Of a stretch of 13,685 nt of DNA, positions 1 through 8,115 are shown piece by piece. Position 1 is the first letter of the stretch. Each line of letters starts with the position of its first letter. The notes beneath the pieces were generated by a model, which saw only the letters and a list, made by a program, of their open reading frames with translations, made no database searches and was not told where the DNA came from. Origin of the DNA: an uncultured Holosporaceae bacterium (GTDB lineage: Bacteria; Pseudomonadota; Alphaproteobacteria; RUG11792); assembly GCA_947285985.1 (NCBI GenBank), contig CAMYPB010000023.1, positions 1 through 13,685 of the forward strand. Direction: 5' to 3'. Position numbers and translations under genes: made by a program.

Positions 1-13
1 TTATAATAAAGTA

Positions 14-42
14 TTGCAAAAGTATAAATTATGTTATACAAT
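14..42 (+). promoter_or_regulatory. Possible promoter facing into the 3' end of recN
   Basis: A TTGCAA box (14-19) lies 17 nt before TACAAT (37-42), a fair sigma70-like pair on the plus strand. A transcript from it would run antisense to recN, and I see no plus-strand gene for it. The same stretch also folds as a 6-bp A+T stem (22-27 with 34-39), which on the minus strand is followed by TTTTG and might be a weak recN terminator. Either reading is weak in such AT-rich DNA. Confidence 0.25.
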
Positions 43-64
43 AATAATATGAGGGATGTGATTT

Positions 65-1723
65 TTATTGGATATTTAGGATGAGTTGTTTTGCTGCGAG
101 GAGGGAGTCGTGAGTTATTGATGCTCCTGATATCATACGTGCGATTTCTTCGATTCGTTCGTCCGTGTTCATCTTGATTGCGGATATCGAGATTTCGTTG
201 TCTAAGACGTTCTTTCGAATGGATATATGATCGAGGGAGACGGCTGCGATTTGAGGAGAATGAGTTATTGAGATGACCTGTATTTTTTCGGATGTTGAGA
301 GATTTCTCATGGCGATTCCCATTGCATGGGCCGCACGTCCCCCGATTCCTATGTCGATCTCATCGAAGATTATTGTGCGACACTTTTGAGATCGTGCGAG
401 GACTGTTTTTATCGCGAAATTCAAGCGGGCTGCCTCTCCTCCAGACGCGATTTCTGTTATGGGAGATAATTGGTTTTTTTTATTAAAATTTGCGAGGAAT
501 TCTATGCGATCTATACCTATCTTTGAAATTTGTTTTTCATTTTTCTCAATATTTATTGAAAATACAGCATTTTCCAAGAGGAGAGATGAGAGTTTCAAAT
601 TGATTTCGTTGGAGAGTTTTTTCGCAGCATTCCGTCGTATTTCTGACAATTTTGATGCGTATTCTATATATTCGTCTAGTGCTTTGGATTTTTCGATTTC
701 CAAATTCTTGAGATTATCATCAAAATTGTTCGAGACACTCATTTGTGCAGTTGCTGTTTCGAGGAGTTCGAAGAGCATTCCACATGGTGTGTTATATTTC
801 CTTGCTAGGGAACGGATGAGGGAGAGTCTATCATCTATCTCAATTAGTTCATTTTCAAAGCCTGAGAGTGAATTGTTCAGATTTTCCAACTCATTTCTTA
901 TGTCCTGGAATTCAATGGATATTGCGTCGAGGCGTTCTCTTATGACCTGAATACCATCAATTTTATCGAGTATTTTTGTTATCTGGAAGATTTTCGTATC
1001 GAAATTTTGCAGGGAATTTAGGATATTCAACGATTCTGTGAGGTTATTCTTCGAGTTCGACATTTTCAAGATGTTCGCTCTTTTCTCGAGGAGGATTGTC
1101 TCCTCATCCTTTTGTATGTCGATTGATGAGAGATCAGAAATGATGGAATGATAATATTCCCTATCGCGATTGATTGTCTTCATTTCGTCTTGAAGTTTTT
1201 CGATGCTTTTTTCGAGATTTTTAAATGTATTATACGTATTTTCAACATTATCGATTATAGATTGCGTACCATCGAAATTCTGAATCGCGAAGTCATCGAC
1301 TATTTTTTCGTGGGTCGTTTTATCGAGGATAGTATCGAATTGAGAGGTTATATCGATATTATTTTCCTTGAGTTCGCGGACATTTTTTTGAGTGGACACA
1401 CGTCCATTGATATGAAAAATTGATCGATTTTGTGGAGTAATCGTGTGACGTATGACGTTTTTTTCATCGAGGGTCACCTCGACAACGACGTCTATTTCCG
1501 GATTTTTTCGGATCGTTTTCGAATTGAAATTTCCAAAGCAGAACTCAATCGCATCTAAAATGATCGATTTCCCAGTGCCCGTTTCCCCCGTTATGGACGT
1601 GAAAGTCCCACAAAAATCAATCTCTAGGCTATCAATAATAATAAAATTCTTAACAAATAATCTCGATATCAACTTCGAATCAACGGATCTCGCCCCTTCA
1701 AAAAATATACTACACAAAATCAC
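65..1723 (-). CDS. recN: DNA repair protein RecN
   Basis: RecN is a cytoplasmic SMC-like ATPase that acts early in recombinational repair of double-strand breaks. The 552-residue product has the family's usual length and layout. An N-terminal ATPase half starts with the VKNFIIIDSLEIDF strand and a Walker A motif GETGTGKS (residues 46-53). A long charged coiled-coil region covers roughly 150-380. The C-terminal half carries the signature ASGGEAAR (from 426), Walker B IIFDE (451-455) and the switch His in THSP (487-490). The open frame begins with GTG at 1723, about 18 nt after the start predicted from the promoter at 1748-1775, with no clear ribosome binding site. The conserved domain only begins near residue 18, where a TTG (1672) is an alternative start, so the first 17 residues are uncertain. 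The gene is probably monocistronic, since its own promoter lies between it and hrcA. Confidence 0.95.
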   Translation of the reverse strand: MILCSIFFEGARSVDSKLISRLFVKNFIIIDSLEIDFCGTFTSITGETGTGKSIILDAIEFCFGNFNSKTIRKNPEIDVVVEVTLDEKNVIRHTITPQNRSIFHINGRVSTQKNVRELKENNIDITSQFDTILDKTTHEKIVDDFAIQNFDGTQSIIDNVENTYNTFKNLEKSIEKLQDEMKTINRDREYYHSIISDLSSIDIQKDEETILLEKRANILKMSNSKNNLTESLNILNSLQNFDTKIFQITKILDKIDGIQVIRERLDAISIEFQDIRNELENLNNSLSGFENELIEIDDRLSLIRSLARKYNTPCGMLFELLETATAQMSVSNNFDDNLKNLEIEKSKALDEYIEYASKLSEIRRNAAKKLSNEINLKLSSLLLENAVFSINIEKNEKQISKIGIDRIEFLANFNKKNQLSPITEIASGGEAARLNFAIKTVLARSQKCRTIIFDEIDIGIGGRAAHAMGIAMRNLSTSEKIQVISITHSPQIAAVSLDHISIRKNVLDNEISISAIKMNTDERIEEIARMISGASITHDSLLAAKQLILNIQ

Positions 1724-1747
1724 ATGACATTCGCAAGTTCTAAAAAC

Positions 1748-1775
1748 ATTATATTAATTTGTCAAAAATTTTCAA
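1748..1775 (-). promoter_or_regulatory. recN promoter
   Basis: On the minus strand TTGAAA (1775-1770), a 16-nt spacer and a perfect TATAAT (1753-1748) form a sigma70-like promoter. The predicted start is near 1741, just upstream of the recN GTG at 1723. No LexA box was recognised, although recN is SOS-controlled in many bacteria. The -35 box falls inside the leftmost copy of the repeat described at 1765-2020. Confidence 0.6.
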
Positions 1776-2020
1776 CGTATACCAACTAAATACATGCTAT
1801 ATTTTCAATAAATTTATATAAAATTCTCGCTGCATTAACGACAAATTTATCAGATATTACACTAAAATTTTCACCATTTTATAGACAAATTATCCAACAA
1901 TTATGCTAAAATTTTCGCAACATGTATGACGAATACTACATACATTTTGCATAAATACGTCAATATTTTTATATAATTTCACTTAAAATTTTCGCGGTAT
2001 AATCGACAAGATTTATAAGT
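1765..2020. repeat. Degenerate ~44-bp tandem repeat overlapping the hrcA 3' end
   Basis: A core AAAATTTTCGC, or a close variant, starts at 1765, 1820, 1864, 1908 and 1985. The spacings are 55, 44, 44 and 77 nt. Downstream of the core, several copies share a GACAAAT-like element about 10 nt further on (GACAAAT at 1820 and 1864, GACGAAT at 1908, GACAAGA at 1985). The 1985 copy lies within the last codons of hrcA, encoding the AKIL part of its C-terminus. The others are intergenic and carry stop codons in the equivalent frame. This looks like an old, decayed expansion of the hrcA tail. AT-rich DNA can imitate such patterns, but two equal 44-nt steps with matching secondary elements argue for real repeats. 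Confidence 0.5.
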
Positions 2021-3003
2021 TTTGCATATTTCATACGATTTGGTCCGATGACTCCTATTGCTCCAATAATCTGTTTTTTTGAATTTTGATAGGGTGAGAC
2101 GATCATCGAGCATCCCGTCATATTGAACATTTTGTTTTCCGAACCTATGAAAACCTGGATTCCTTGTCCTGATATAGATTGGTCGAGTATTGTTTTGAGG
2201 GTCTGTTTTTCATCGAGTTTTTGAAATAAATTTTGCAGATTTTCGAATTCAGATGCATTATTCAGGAGATGAGATTGACCTTTTATTATGAGTCTATCTG
2301 TTTGACCGTCGTTCGTCCAGACTCCGAGTCCCATCTCAACGATTTTATTCGCAGCGATATCAAGTCCTTCCTTCTCGATAGAAACCTCATCCCTCACGAT
2401 ATCTCGAATCTGATCGAGAGTCATTCCCATGAGTTTCGTATTGAGATATCGCGTGGCTCTCTCCAAAACACTCGTCGAAATATCAACGGGGACATCTATG
2501 AGTCTGTTTTCAACCATTCCATTATCCGTGACGATGACAACTAAAACTCGTCCAGGACTCAATAGAACGAAATCTATATGACGAATAGGATCATTGACAG
2601 TTGGAGTGAGGATAACGCTCGCACATTTCGTTAGTTCAGACAACATATTAGACGCATTTTCCAAGACTGTCTCGATATTGTGACCCGACATTTTATTTTG
2701 TATGGATTTTATCATATTTTCATCGAGAGTTTTCAAATCAGACATCTCAATGAGTCCGTTCACAAAGACTCTCCATCCTTTATCCGTTGGTTTTCGTCCG
2801 GAAGACGTGTGTTCTGAACACAATATCCCAAGATCTTCAAGATCAGCCATAACATTTCGAATGGTTGCGGGAGAAAGGGGGGTTAAAAGTCTCTTCGACA
2901 ACGTTCGGGAACCAACGGGTTCCCCCGTCTCAACATACGTGTCAACGAGTTCATTGAAAACCTCTATATATCTCTTATTCTTGAAAAACTCACTATTAGA
3001 CAT
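1969..3003 (-). CDS. hrcA: Heat-inducible transcription repressor HrcA
   Basis: HrcA represses groESL and dnaK-type operons by binding the CIRCE inverted repeat, with GroEL as its folding partner. The 344-residue product matches the family length. The N-terminal winged helix-turn-helix is clear: ETGEPVGSRTLSKRL (25-39), LSPATIRNVMADLEDLGI (43-60) and the SSGRKPTDKG wing (67-76). The rest is the GAF-like dimerisation/regulatory domain, ending in VDYTAKILSEII. No CIRCE element (TTAGCACTC, 9 nt, GAGTGCTAA) was found in the window, so its targets lie elsewhere and it shows no sign of controlling itself here. The ATG at 3003 has no Shine-Dalgarno; a TATAAT ends only 5 nt before it, so a leaderless transcript is possible. 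It lies 62 nt downstream of tilS on the same strand and may also be read from there. Its 3' end is part of a degenerate repeat. Confidence 0.96.
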   Translation of the reverse strand: MSNSEFFKNKRYIEVFNELVDTYVETGEPVGSRTLSKRLLTPLSPATIRNVMADLEDLGILCSEHTSSGRKPTDKGWRVFVNGLIEMSDLKTLDENMIKSIQNKMSGHNIETVLENASNMLSELTKCASVILTPTVNDPIRHIDFVLLSPGRVLVVIVTDNGMVENRLIDVPVDISTSVLERATRYLNTKLMGMTLDQIRDIVRDEVSIEKEGLDIAANKIVEMGLGVWTNDGQTDRLIIKGQSHLLNNASEFENLQNLFQKLDEKQTLKTILDQSISGQGIQVFIGSENKMFNMTGCSMIVSPYQNSKKQIIGAIGVIGPNRMKYAKLINLVDYTAKILSEII

Positions 3004-3065
3004 AAATTATTATAAAATTCGAATCAAAAAATATCCTATGGCCTACTAATATGATATATCTTTCT

Positions 3066-4085
3066 CTATTTTTCAGCAAGTATTGGATTGAGTTTTGAAT
3101 TTTTCGATTTTCGTTCTTCTTTGAAGACACGAATATTTTTCGTATAATCCTTCCTGAAGACACATCCCCCTATATTCAATGCCCTAAAATCTTCAAGGCA
3201 CATTTTTCTTGCAGATCTTTCTAGAAGTTCATATGATATTATCCTCGTATAATCAGATTTTATAATGGAATGTATTATTCTTTTTAATATACGAATTTGA
3301 AGTTCTATTTCGAAATTCTTGAAGATACTTCGAATTATATAGTTTCCACTGAAACATAATATCATCTTCTCGTTGACGACTTTTTCGAGGAGATCTTCAA
3401 CATTTTGAAGTCTTTTGATTGTGAGACCTATATTCGTCGTATTTAATTTGTATTTTTCAAAGAGGAGGGGGTATAACTTTCTAAAACGTACTCTCTCATA
3501 TTTTTCATCAAAATTTGAAGGATCAACAACGAAATTCAATATGTCAAATTTTTTGTATAATGTTTCTTTGATATCGCCTGGAGAAAATTTTAGGAGGGGT
3601 CTTATTATGTTGATATCCTTATATATCGAGATCTCTCGAATCGAACATAAACCCGTTAGAGACGAACCCCTCGATAATCTCATGAAAAATGTCTCCCATT
3701 GATCGAGACTATGATGAGCCGTCAATAAAACATCTATCCCCTTTTCATGACAAAAATTATGAAGGAGACGATATCTTGCGTCTCTCGCTCTCTTTTCCAT
3801 GTTTTTATCGATTTTTTCAGAGTGTTCCCAAACAATAATATTATGTCTTATTCCAAATTTATCTAAAATTTTTATAATAGGAATGATTTCAGTTGATGAT
3901 TCTTCTCGAAGTTTGTGATCTATAAAAATAGGGTATATTTCGATATTGTTTTGAGATGCGTATATATAGGATAACAATGTTAAACATAAACTATCTGCTC
4001 CCCCCGAAATTCCAATACACCACTTTTTTTTATATCTTAAAATTTCAGGGAGAGAACGTTCAAAATCAATATCTTCGATGATCAT
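3066..4085 (-). CDS. tilS: tRNA(Ile)-lysidine synthase TilS
   Basis: TilS ligates lysine to C34 of the CAU-anticodon tRNA-Ile using ATP, so that it reads AUA as isoleucine. It is essential in most bacteria and acts in the cytoplasm. The PP-loop is intact: GISGGADSLCL, with SGGADS at residues 26-32 of the form called here. The typical MEKRARDARYRLL and LLTAHH segments follow, then RLSRGSSLTGL and a VDPSN segment. In the LLTAHHSLDQWET motif one of the two usual Asp residues is Leu and the following Ala is Trp. The frame stays open to a TTG at 4187 (34 more residues) with another ATG at 4166. I chose the ATG at 4085 (339 residues) because the domain starts soon after it and the longer forms would run to within 12 nt of the divergent regulator gene, leaving no promoter room. 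None of the starts has a good ribosome binding site. Confidence 0.92.
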   Translation of the reverse strand: MIIEDIDFERSLPEILRYKKKWCIGISGGADSLCLTLLSYIYASQNNIEIYPIFIDHKLREESSTEIIPIIKILDKFGIRHNIIVWEHSEKIDKNMEKRARDARYRLLHNFCHEKGIDVLLTAHHSLDQWETFFMRLSRGSSLTGLCSIREISIYKDINIIRPLLKFSPGDIKETLYKKFDILNFVVDPSNFDEKYERVRFRKLYPLLFEKYKLNTTNIGLTIKRLQNVEDLLEKVVNEKMILCFSGNYIIRSIFKNFEIELQIRILKRIIHSIIKSDYTRIISYELLERSARKMCLEDFRALNIGGCVFRKDYTKNIRVFKEERKSKNSKLNPILAEK

Positions 4086-4202
4086 GGAAAATACACGTAA
4101 AATTTCAACTAATATAACATTTATGTATTGTATACACTTTTCCTCAATTTTGCTACACTTACGCATCGTGGATTCGAAATGCAACAATTTTAAAGAGATT
4201 TG
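4086..4202. promoter_or_regulatory. Divergent control region between tilS and the LysR pair
   Basis: These 117 nt separate the preferred tilS start (minus) from the first LysR-type gene (plus). LysR regulators commonly control themselves from such divergent sites. On the plus strand there is TTGTAT near 4128-4133 and an extended-looking TGCTACACT near 4150-4158. On the minus strand GTGTATACAAT resembles a -10. None is a clean match. TilS regulation by the LysR protein is only a positional guess. Confidence 0.4.
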
Positions 4203-5117
4203 ATGGATATCATAGCACTCCGCGCGTTTATCAGTATATACGAGAATGATATGGAGTATACCTCTAAAATTCTCGGTTTTTCTGAGATAGAAATATCCTC
4301 TTTTATATCGATCCTTGAGAAAAGAATAGGTGTCAAACTCTTCAACAATCTCTCAAATCCATCGAGAAACAATATATCGAATGATGGAATATTATTCATA
4401 CCATACGCCAAGAAAATGATAGACGATTTGAATGATGGGATCCTAAATGTATATAACAATGAACATAACGATAATTCCGATGATATCAATATATTGTTCA
4501 CTGTTTCAACACTCATTGGAAAATCAAATATCATTGATGTTTTGAAGAGTTTTATGAAAGATTGTGATAATTTGAAGATACATATAAAATCTTGTGAGGA
4601 CGAAAATTTTTCTCTTGGTAATTCTATAGAGTCTCAAATTTTATTTAAATGCTTCTCATTAAATGATCTTCCTTTTTTTGAGAGGAGATGGAAGATTGTC
4701 TTAAAACAATCGTTATACGCGAGTTCACAGTATATCAAGGATGTCGGGATTCCAAGGTCTATGGATGATCTAAGAAAACATTCGGTTATTGATATGTTGT
4801 CATCAGATAATCGTATGATGGAAGACTATGGAATACTTCCCTCTATTATTTTAAACTCAAGGTATACTCTATTTTCAGCCGTTGCAAATGGTTTTGGAAT
4901 AGGGATCGTTATGGACGAACACGAAAAAATAGGATTCAAAAAAATGATGAATATCTCGGATAATATAAAGGATATCGAAATAATTTGTCCTGATATCGTT
5001 TTGGATTTCGCAATACGTCGGAATTTATCATCAAAATTTTCAAATATTATATTAAAAATTGAAGAGTTATTGTTATCAAAATTGAAGGAGTGCGGTTTTC
5101 ATATCGAATATTATTAA
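4203..5117 (+). CDS. LysR-family transcriptional regulator (first of a tandem pair)
   Basis: The 304-residue product has the LysR layout. The N-terminal winged helix-turn-helix spans about residues 3-70: ALRAFISIYEN, then KILGFSEIEISSFISILEKRIGVKLF, then a wing ending in NDGILFIPYAKK. A linker helix and a periplasmic-binding-like effector domain follow. Family landmarks there are LYASSQYIKDVG and the late VANGFGIGIVMDE segment. LysR proteins are tetrameric DNA-binding regulators that respond to small molecules; neither ligand nor targets can be read from this sequence. The ATG at 4203 is preferred over the TTG just before it because AAGAGA sits about 5 nt upstream. It is divergent from tilS and followed after 17 nt by a paralogue, so the two probably form an operon. 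The protein is rich in Ile, Asn, Asp and Lys, consistent with strong AT pressure. Confidence 0.85.
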   Translation: MDIIALRAFISIYENDMEYTSKILGFSEIEISSFISILEKRIGVKLFNNLSNPSRNNISNDGILFIPYAKKMIDDLNDGILNVYNNEHNDNSDDINILFTVSTLIGKSNIIDVLKSFMKDCDNLKIHIKSCEDENFSLGNSIESQILFKCFSLNDLPFFERRWKIVLKQSLYASSQYIKDVGIPRSMDDLRKHSVIDMLSSDNRMMEDYGILPSIILNSRYTLFSAVANGFGIGIVMDEHEKIGFKKMMNISDNIKDIEIICPDIVLDFAIRRNLSSKFSNIILKIEELLLSKLKECGFHIEYY

Positions 5118-5134
5118 AATTTTAGAGGTTTGGA

Positions 5135-6076
5135 ATGATTATAAATTATCCGATAGAGATTATGATATCTCTTTTTGAAATAGGGGAGAATGAGACATGT
5201 GAGAGATATGACATAAAGAAATCCGAATTATTGGGGATAGTATACAATTTTGAAAAGGAAATAAATCGAAAACTTATTCTTCAAAATCAATATACAGGGA
5301 AAATAGAACTCACAAAAGAAGGGACATTATTCTCGCAATATGCAAGGCGTGGAATAAATATGATTTCAACGGGTTATGACCTCATAACAAACGACAACAA
5401 TAATTATGACATCGAGAATAATATAGTCCTTGGAATATCGAAGGATAGTATATCGAGCTGGGCTCTCGATTGTCTCCAAAATTTTAATAAAATACACCCC
5501 GGTTTAAGATTATCGATTATCGCGGATGATATGATAACTCAGGATATGATAAATAAATCGAGTATTATATTCTGGTGTCTCGAAGACAATGAATCTATAA
5601 AAGAATTCGATAGAATTTGGTATATAGAATATAAATATGGACTCTTCGCGAGTCTCGAATATATAGAAAACTACGGAAATATAACTCTCGAAAATATTCA
5701 TAATCATAGGGTTATAGCGTATGACGGAAAAGATTCCCTTTTTTCATATAGAAATTCAAATTGGCATATCAATGGAAAATATGGACTCCCTATATTAAAT
5801 CCTTCTATATTTTCGTCGTCTAGAGAGATGATGAGTATGATGATCGCAAAAGGACTGGGAATTGGGAGTGTATGTGATTCTCAGGAGTTATACTATGGTT
5901 ATAACGGACTAAAACGAATAATCCCCCATATAGAAGGTCCAATACTTAAAAATTATTTCCTGTGTCGACGTGATATACTTGAACAACAAAAATGTAATAT
6001 AGAACTTATTAGCTCGCTTTTTCACACGTATTTCAAGAGGAAAAATGTTTGGGTCTACGATGATTTTGGATTTTAG
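5135..6076 (+). CDS. Divergent LysR-like regulator (second of the pair)
   Basis: The 313-residue product is similar in layout to the preceding regulator. Shared positions include a YASxxYI/FASLEYI segment followed by a Leu-xx-hxxHxVI stretch (NIHNHRVIAYDG here, DLRKHSVIDM in the neighbour). Both have a late A-x-G-hG-IG motif (IAKGLGIGSVCDS). The N-terminal region (about 5-75) keeps LysR hallmarks such as KLIL and ELTKEGTLFSQYARR. The recognition helix DIKKSELLGIVYNFEKEI is far from consensus, so DNA binding may have changed. AGAGG sits 6 nt before the ATG. The gene ends 26 nt before the terminator at 6103. Duplication of one LysR gene followed by divergence is the simplest origin; a heteromeric regulator pair is possible but unsupported. 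Confidence 0.75.
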   Translation: MIINYPIEIMISLFEIGENETCERYDIKKSELLGIVYNFEKEINRKLILQNQYTGKIELTKEGTLFSQYARRGINMISTGYDLITNDNNNYDIENNIVLGISKDSISSWALDCLQNFNKIHPGLRLSIIADDMITQDMINKSSIIFWCLEDNESIKEFDRIWYIEYKYGLFASLEYIENYGNITLENIHNHRVIAYDGKDSLFSYRNSNWHINGKYGLPILNPSIFSSSREMMSMMIAKGLGIGSVCDSQELYYGYNGLKRIIPHIEGPILKNYFLCRRDILEQQKCNIELISSLFHTYFKRKNVWVYDDFGF

Positions 6077-6102
6077 AAGTTTGTATACTGCATTTAAATA
6101 AA

Positions 6103-6128
6103 AAAAGCACCAAATTTATGGTGCTTTT
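6103..6128. terminator. Bidirectional intrinsic terminator between LysR pair and ppiD
   Basis: AAAAGCACCA (6103-6112) pairs perfectly with TGGTGCTTTT (6119-6128) around a 6-nt loop, giving a 10-bp stem. On the minus strand the stem is followed by a long T run, which suits the ppiD-like gene that stops 4 nt away. On the plus strand the T tract is shorter. It serves two convergent genes. Confidence 0.85.
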
Positions 6129-6131
6129 CTA

Positions 6132-8093
6132 TCAATTTTTATCTGAATTTTCGTCTTCATCAGAATTTTTTGTTATTTCATCTATAGTTTTTTTATCGAT
6201 TTTTATTTTCTGATTGTGACGGAATGCTTGAATCGCGAGGTTCGTCATATCGAAGGACAATGTTTGATCGATATGTTTGTTGATAGCCTCCTCGAATTTT
6301 GGATCTATATTCTGAGATTTTTTGATATCCTTTATACCGACTAGTATATAGCGATCCTTATCTTTAAAATACGTTCCAGAATTTTTATTGAGTGATGAAA
6401 TAATATTCAAGACGACATTTATATTTGGGATAGACTCAAGGATTCTGGAGATCTCTTTATTATTTTTTTCGTGGGCATAGAATATGAGATCCTTCTTTGA
6501 GATCCTGAATAATTTTGATCCCTTCATATTTGAGATATCTTTCGCCGTGTTCTTACTCTCATCAATAATCTTCGATATCTTTTCACGAGCAATTTTATTT
6601 TTTTGTTCGTCGATAACATCTTTTTTGACTTTATCTTTGATATCTTCATATTTTGGCATAGATTCTTTATTGATTTTATCGATGAAAACGACATACGATT
6701 TTGTGTCATTTTCTCTGGATTCTATGAGGTTTCCAGCCTGATTTTCATCGGTTTGGAAGATTGAATTCAAAACTTCATCACGTGTCGCGTCGTCCTCTAT
6801 TATTTTTTTAATCTGTTTTTGTTCTGTATCATTTTTTGTGAGGCCATTCAATTTCACGACGGACATCTTCGTTATTTTTGAGACTTCATCAACGTTTTTC
6901 CCGGATCCCAAGAGATCGTCTATCTGATTGTTTAATTCTCGAACTTTATTCGTGAATTCTGGGGAATTCATTTTTTCATTGATAAGTTCCCCCTTTATTT
7001 CAGATCTTATTTCTTTTATACTCTTCTTTTCGGAATGTTCGATTTTGATTACTTTATATATATAGTATTTTCCACTTATATTATAGACCTTGGAATATCC
7101 ATTATTTTTAATTTTAAACAATTCGTCTCCAAGTCCATCTGGGAAATTCGATTTATCCATCATATTTATTTCTTCGTATGATGCCATGAATTTTTTAACG
7201 ATCTGTTTTGAATCCGATCCTCTAACGAGTAGACTCAGGGCTTTATTCGCGGATTCTGGATCATCGAAAGAATATCTCTCGAAATCCCTGAATTCTTGAG
7301 GTTCATATGATTCTTTGTTCTCATTGTAATACTGATCGATTTCCTCATCAGTTATATTGAGATTTTCTCCTAATTTCGTGTAGTCGATCATTAAGATTGA
7401 GACATTCCTATTTTCTGGAATCTTATACTTTTCAGGATTCGTATTGAAATATTCCTTGATATCGTCCTCTATGATTTCTTCATCAAGTTTCATGTCATCG
7501 ATTTTTATCTCGCTTATGACAATATCCCTTGGATCGTTGAAATCATCGATTATCATATCCTTAATGAATTTCGGAAGGATATACCCAGATGCAAGAGGAT
7601 GAATCAATTGTTGTTTCGATAAATTTTTACGTATATTATCTATAAATCCAGCCTCACTCAATCCTGATCTTTGGATAAATTTCGCGTATATATCCGGATT
7701 GAACGTACCATCTGTTTGAAATTCGGGGATGGACTCGATGATTTGAGATAAACTCTTTTTTGGAACGACGATCTTATAACTTTCAAAAGCCTGTTCCAAA
7801 ATTGATTCATTCAAAAGTTTATCAATAACAATATTCTTGACATCAATTTTTTTCATCTCTTCATCGGAGAGAGGTTTTTGTCCCGAGTTTCTAATCCTAT
7901 TTTTTTCTTGATTATATTCCCTCGCGAAGAATTCAGATGATATAGATGCCTTATTGACGGATATAACCGATTTAGAAGCAGAATAATTTTTTATTATATC
8001 CCCAATTCCCCACAAACAAAAACTGAATATAATCATCCCAAAAATGATTTTTATAATCCAACTTTGAGATGCATTTCTAAAAGACTTTAACAT
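6132..8093 (-). CDS. PpiD/SurA-like peptidyl-prolyl isomerase, membrane-anchored periplasmic chaperone
   Basis: The 653-residue product follows the PpiD plan. It has a short positively charged N-terminus (MLKSFRNASQSW), one transmembrane helix at about 12-31 and a SurA/PpiD-type N-terminal chaperone domain (KNIVIDKLLNESILEQAFE, then IPEFQTDGTFNPDIYAKFI near 120-140). A parvulin-like region lies around 225-360 and a long charged C-terminal part follows. PpiD proteins sit in the inner membrane facing the periplasm and help newly exported proteins fold, often near the SecYEG exit. The parvulin region is poorly conserved, keeping the DGLGDELFKIKNNGYSKV stretch but with little else clear, so the protein may be a chaperone without isomerase activity. 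The ATG at 8093 has no obvious ribosome binding site. A promoter is suggested at 8116-8143. E. coli PpiD is of similar length (about 620 residues). Confidence 0.85.
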   Translation of the reverse strand: MLKSFRNASQSWIIKIIFGMIIFSFCLWGIGDIIKNYSASKSVISVNKASISSEFFAREYNQEKNRIRNSGQKPLSDEEMKKIDVKNIVIDKLLNESILEQAFESYKIVVPKKSLSQIIESIPEFQTDGTFNPDIYAKFIQRSGLSEAGFIDNIRKNLSKQQLIHPLASGYILPKFIKDMIIDDFNDPRDIVISEIKIDDMKLDEEIIEDDIKEYFNTNPEKYKIPENRNVSILMIDYTKLGENLNITDEEIDQYYNENKESYEPQEFRDFERYSFDDPESANKALSLLVRGSDSKQIVKKFMASYEEINMMDKSNFPDGLGDELFKIKNNGYSKVYNISGKYYIYKVIKIEHSEKKSIKEIRSEIKGELINEKMNSPEFTNKVRELNNQIDDLLGSGKNVDEVSKITKMSVVKLNGLTKNDTEQKQIKKIIEDDATRDEVLNSIFQTDENQAGNLIESRENDTKSYVVFIDKINKESMPKYEDIKDKVKKDVIDEQKNKIAREKISKIIDESKNTAKDISNMKGSKLFRISKKDLIFYAHEKNNKEISRILESIPNINVVLNIISSLNKNSGTYFKDKDRYILVGIKDIKKSQNIDPKFEEAINKHIDQTLSFDMTNLAIQAFRHNQKIKIDKKTIDEITKNSDEDENSDKN

Positions 8094-8115
8094 TGCACAA
8101 ATTTTTAAACAAATC

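Noticed and set aside
459..950. 163-codon plus-strand frame
   Set aside because: Ser/Phe-rich shadow of the recN coiled-coil region, with no ribosome binding site and no family resemblance.
3004..3065. CIRCE operator for HrcA autoregulation
   Set aside because: No TTAGCACTC/GAGTGCTAA pair is present here or elsewhere in the window; an isolated GCACTC near 4215 lacks its partner.
4190..4534. 114-codon minus-strand frame upstream of tilS
   Set aside because: Antisense to the LysR helix-turn-helix region, which has the convincing protein; no start signals.
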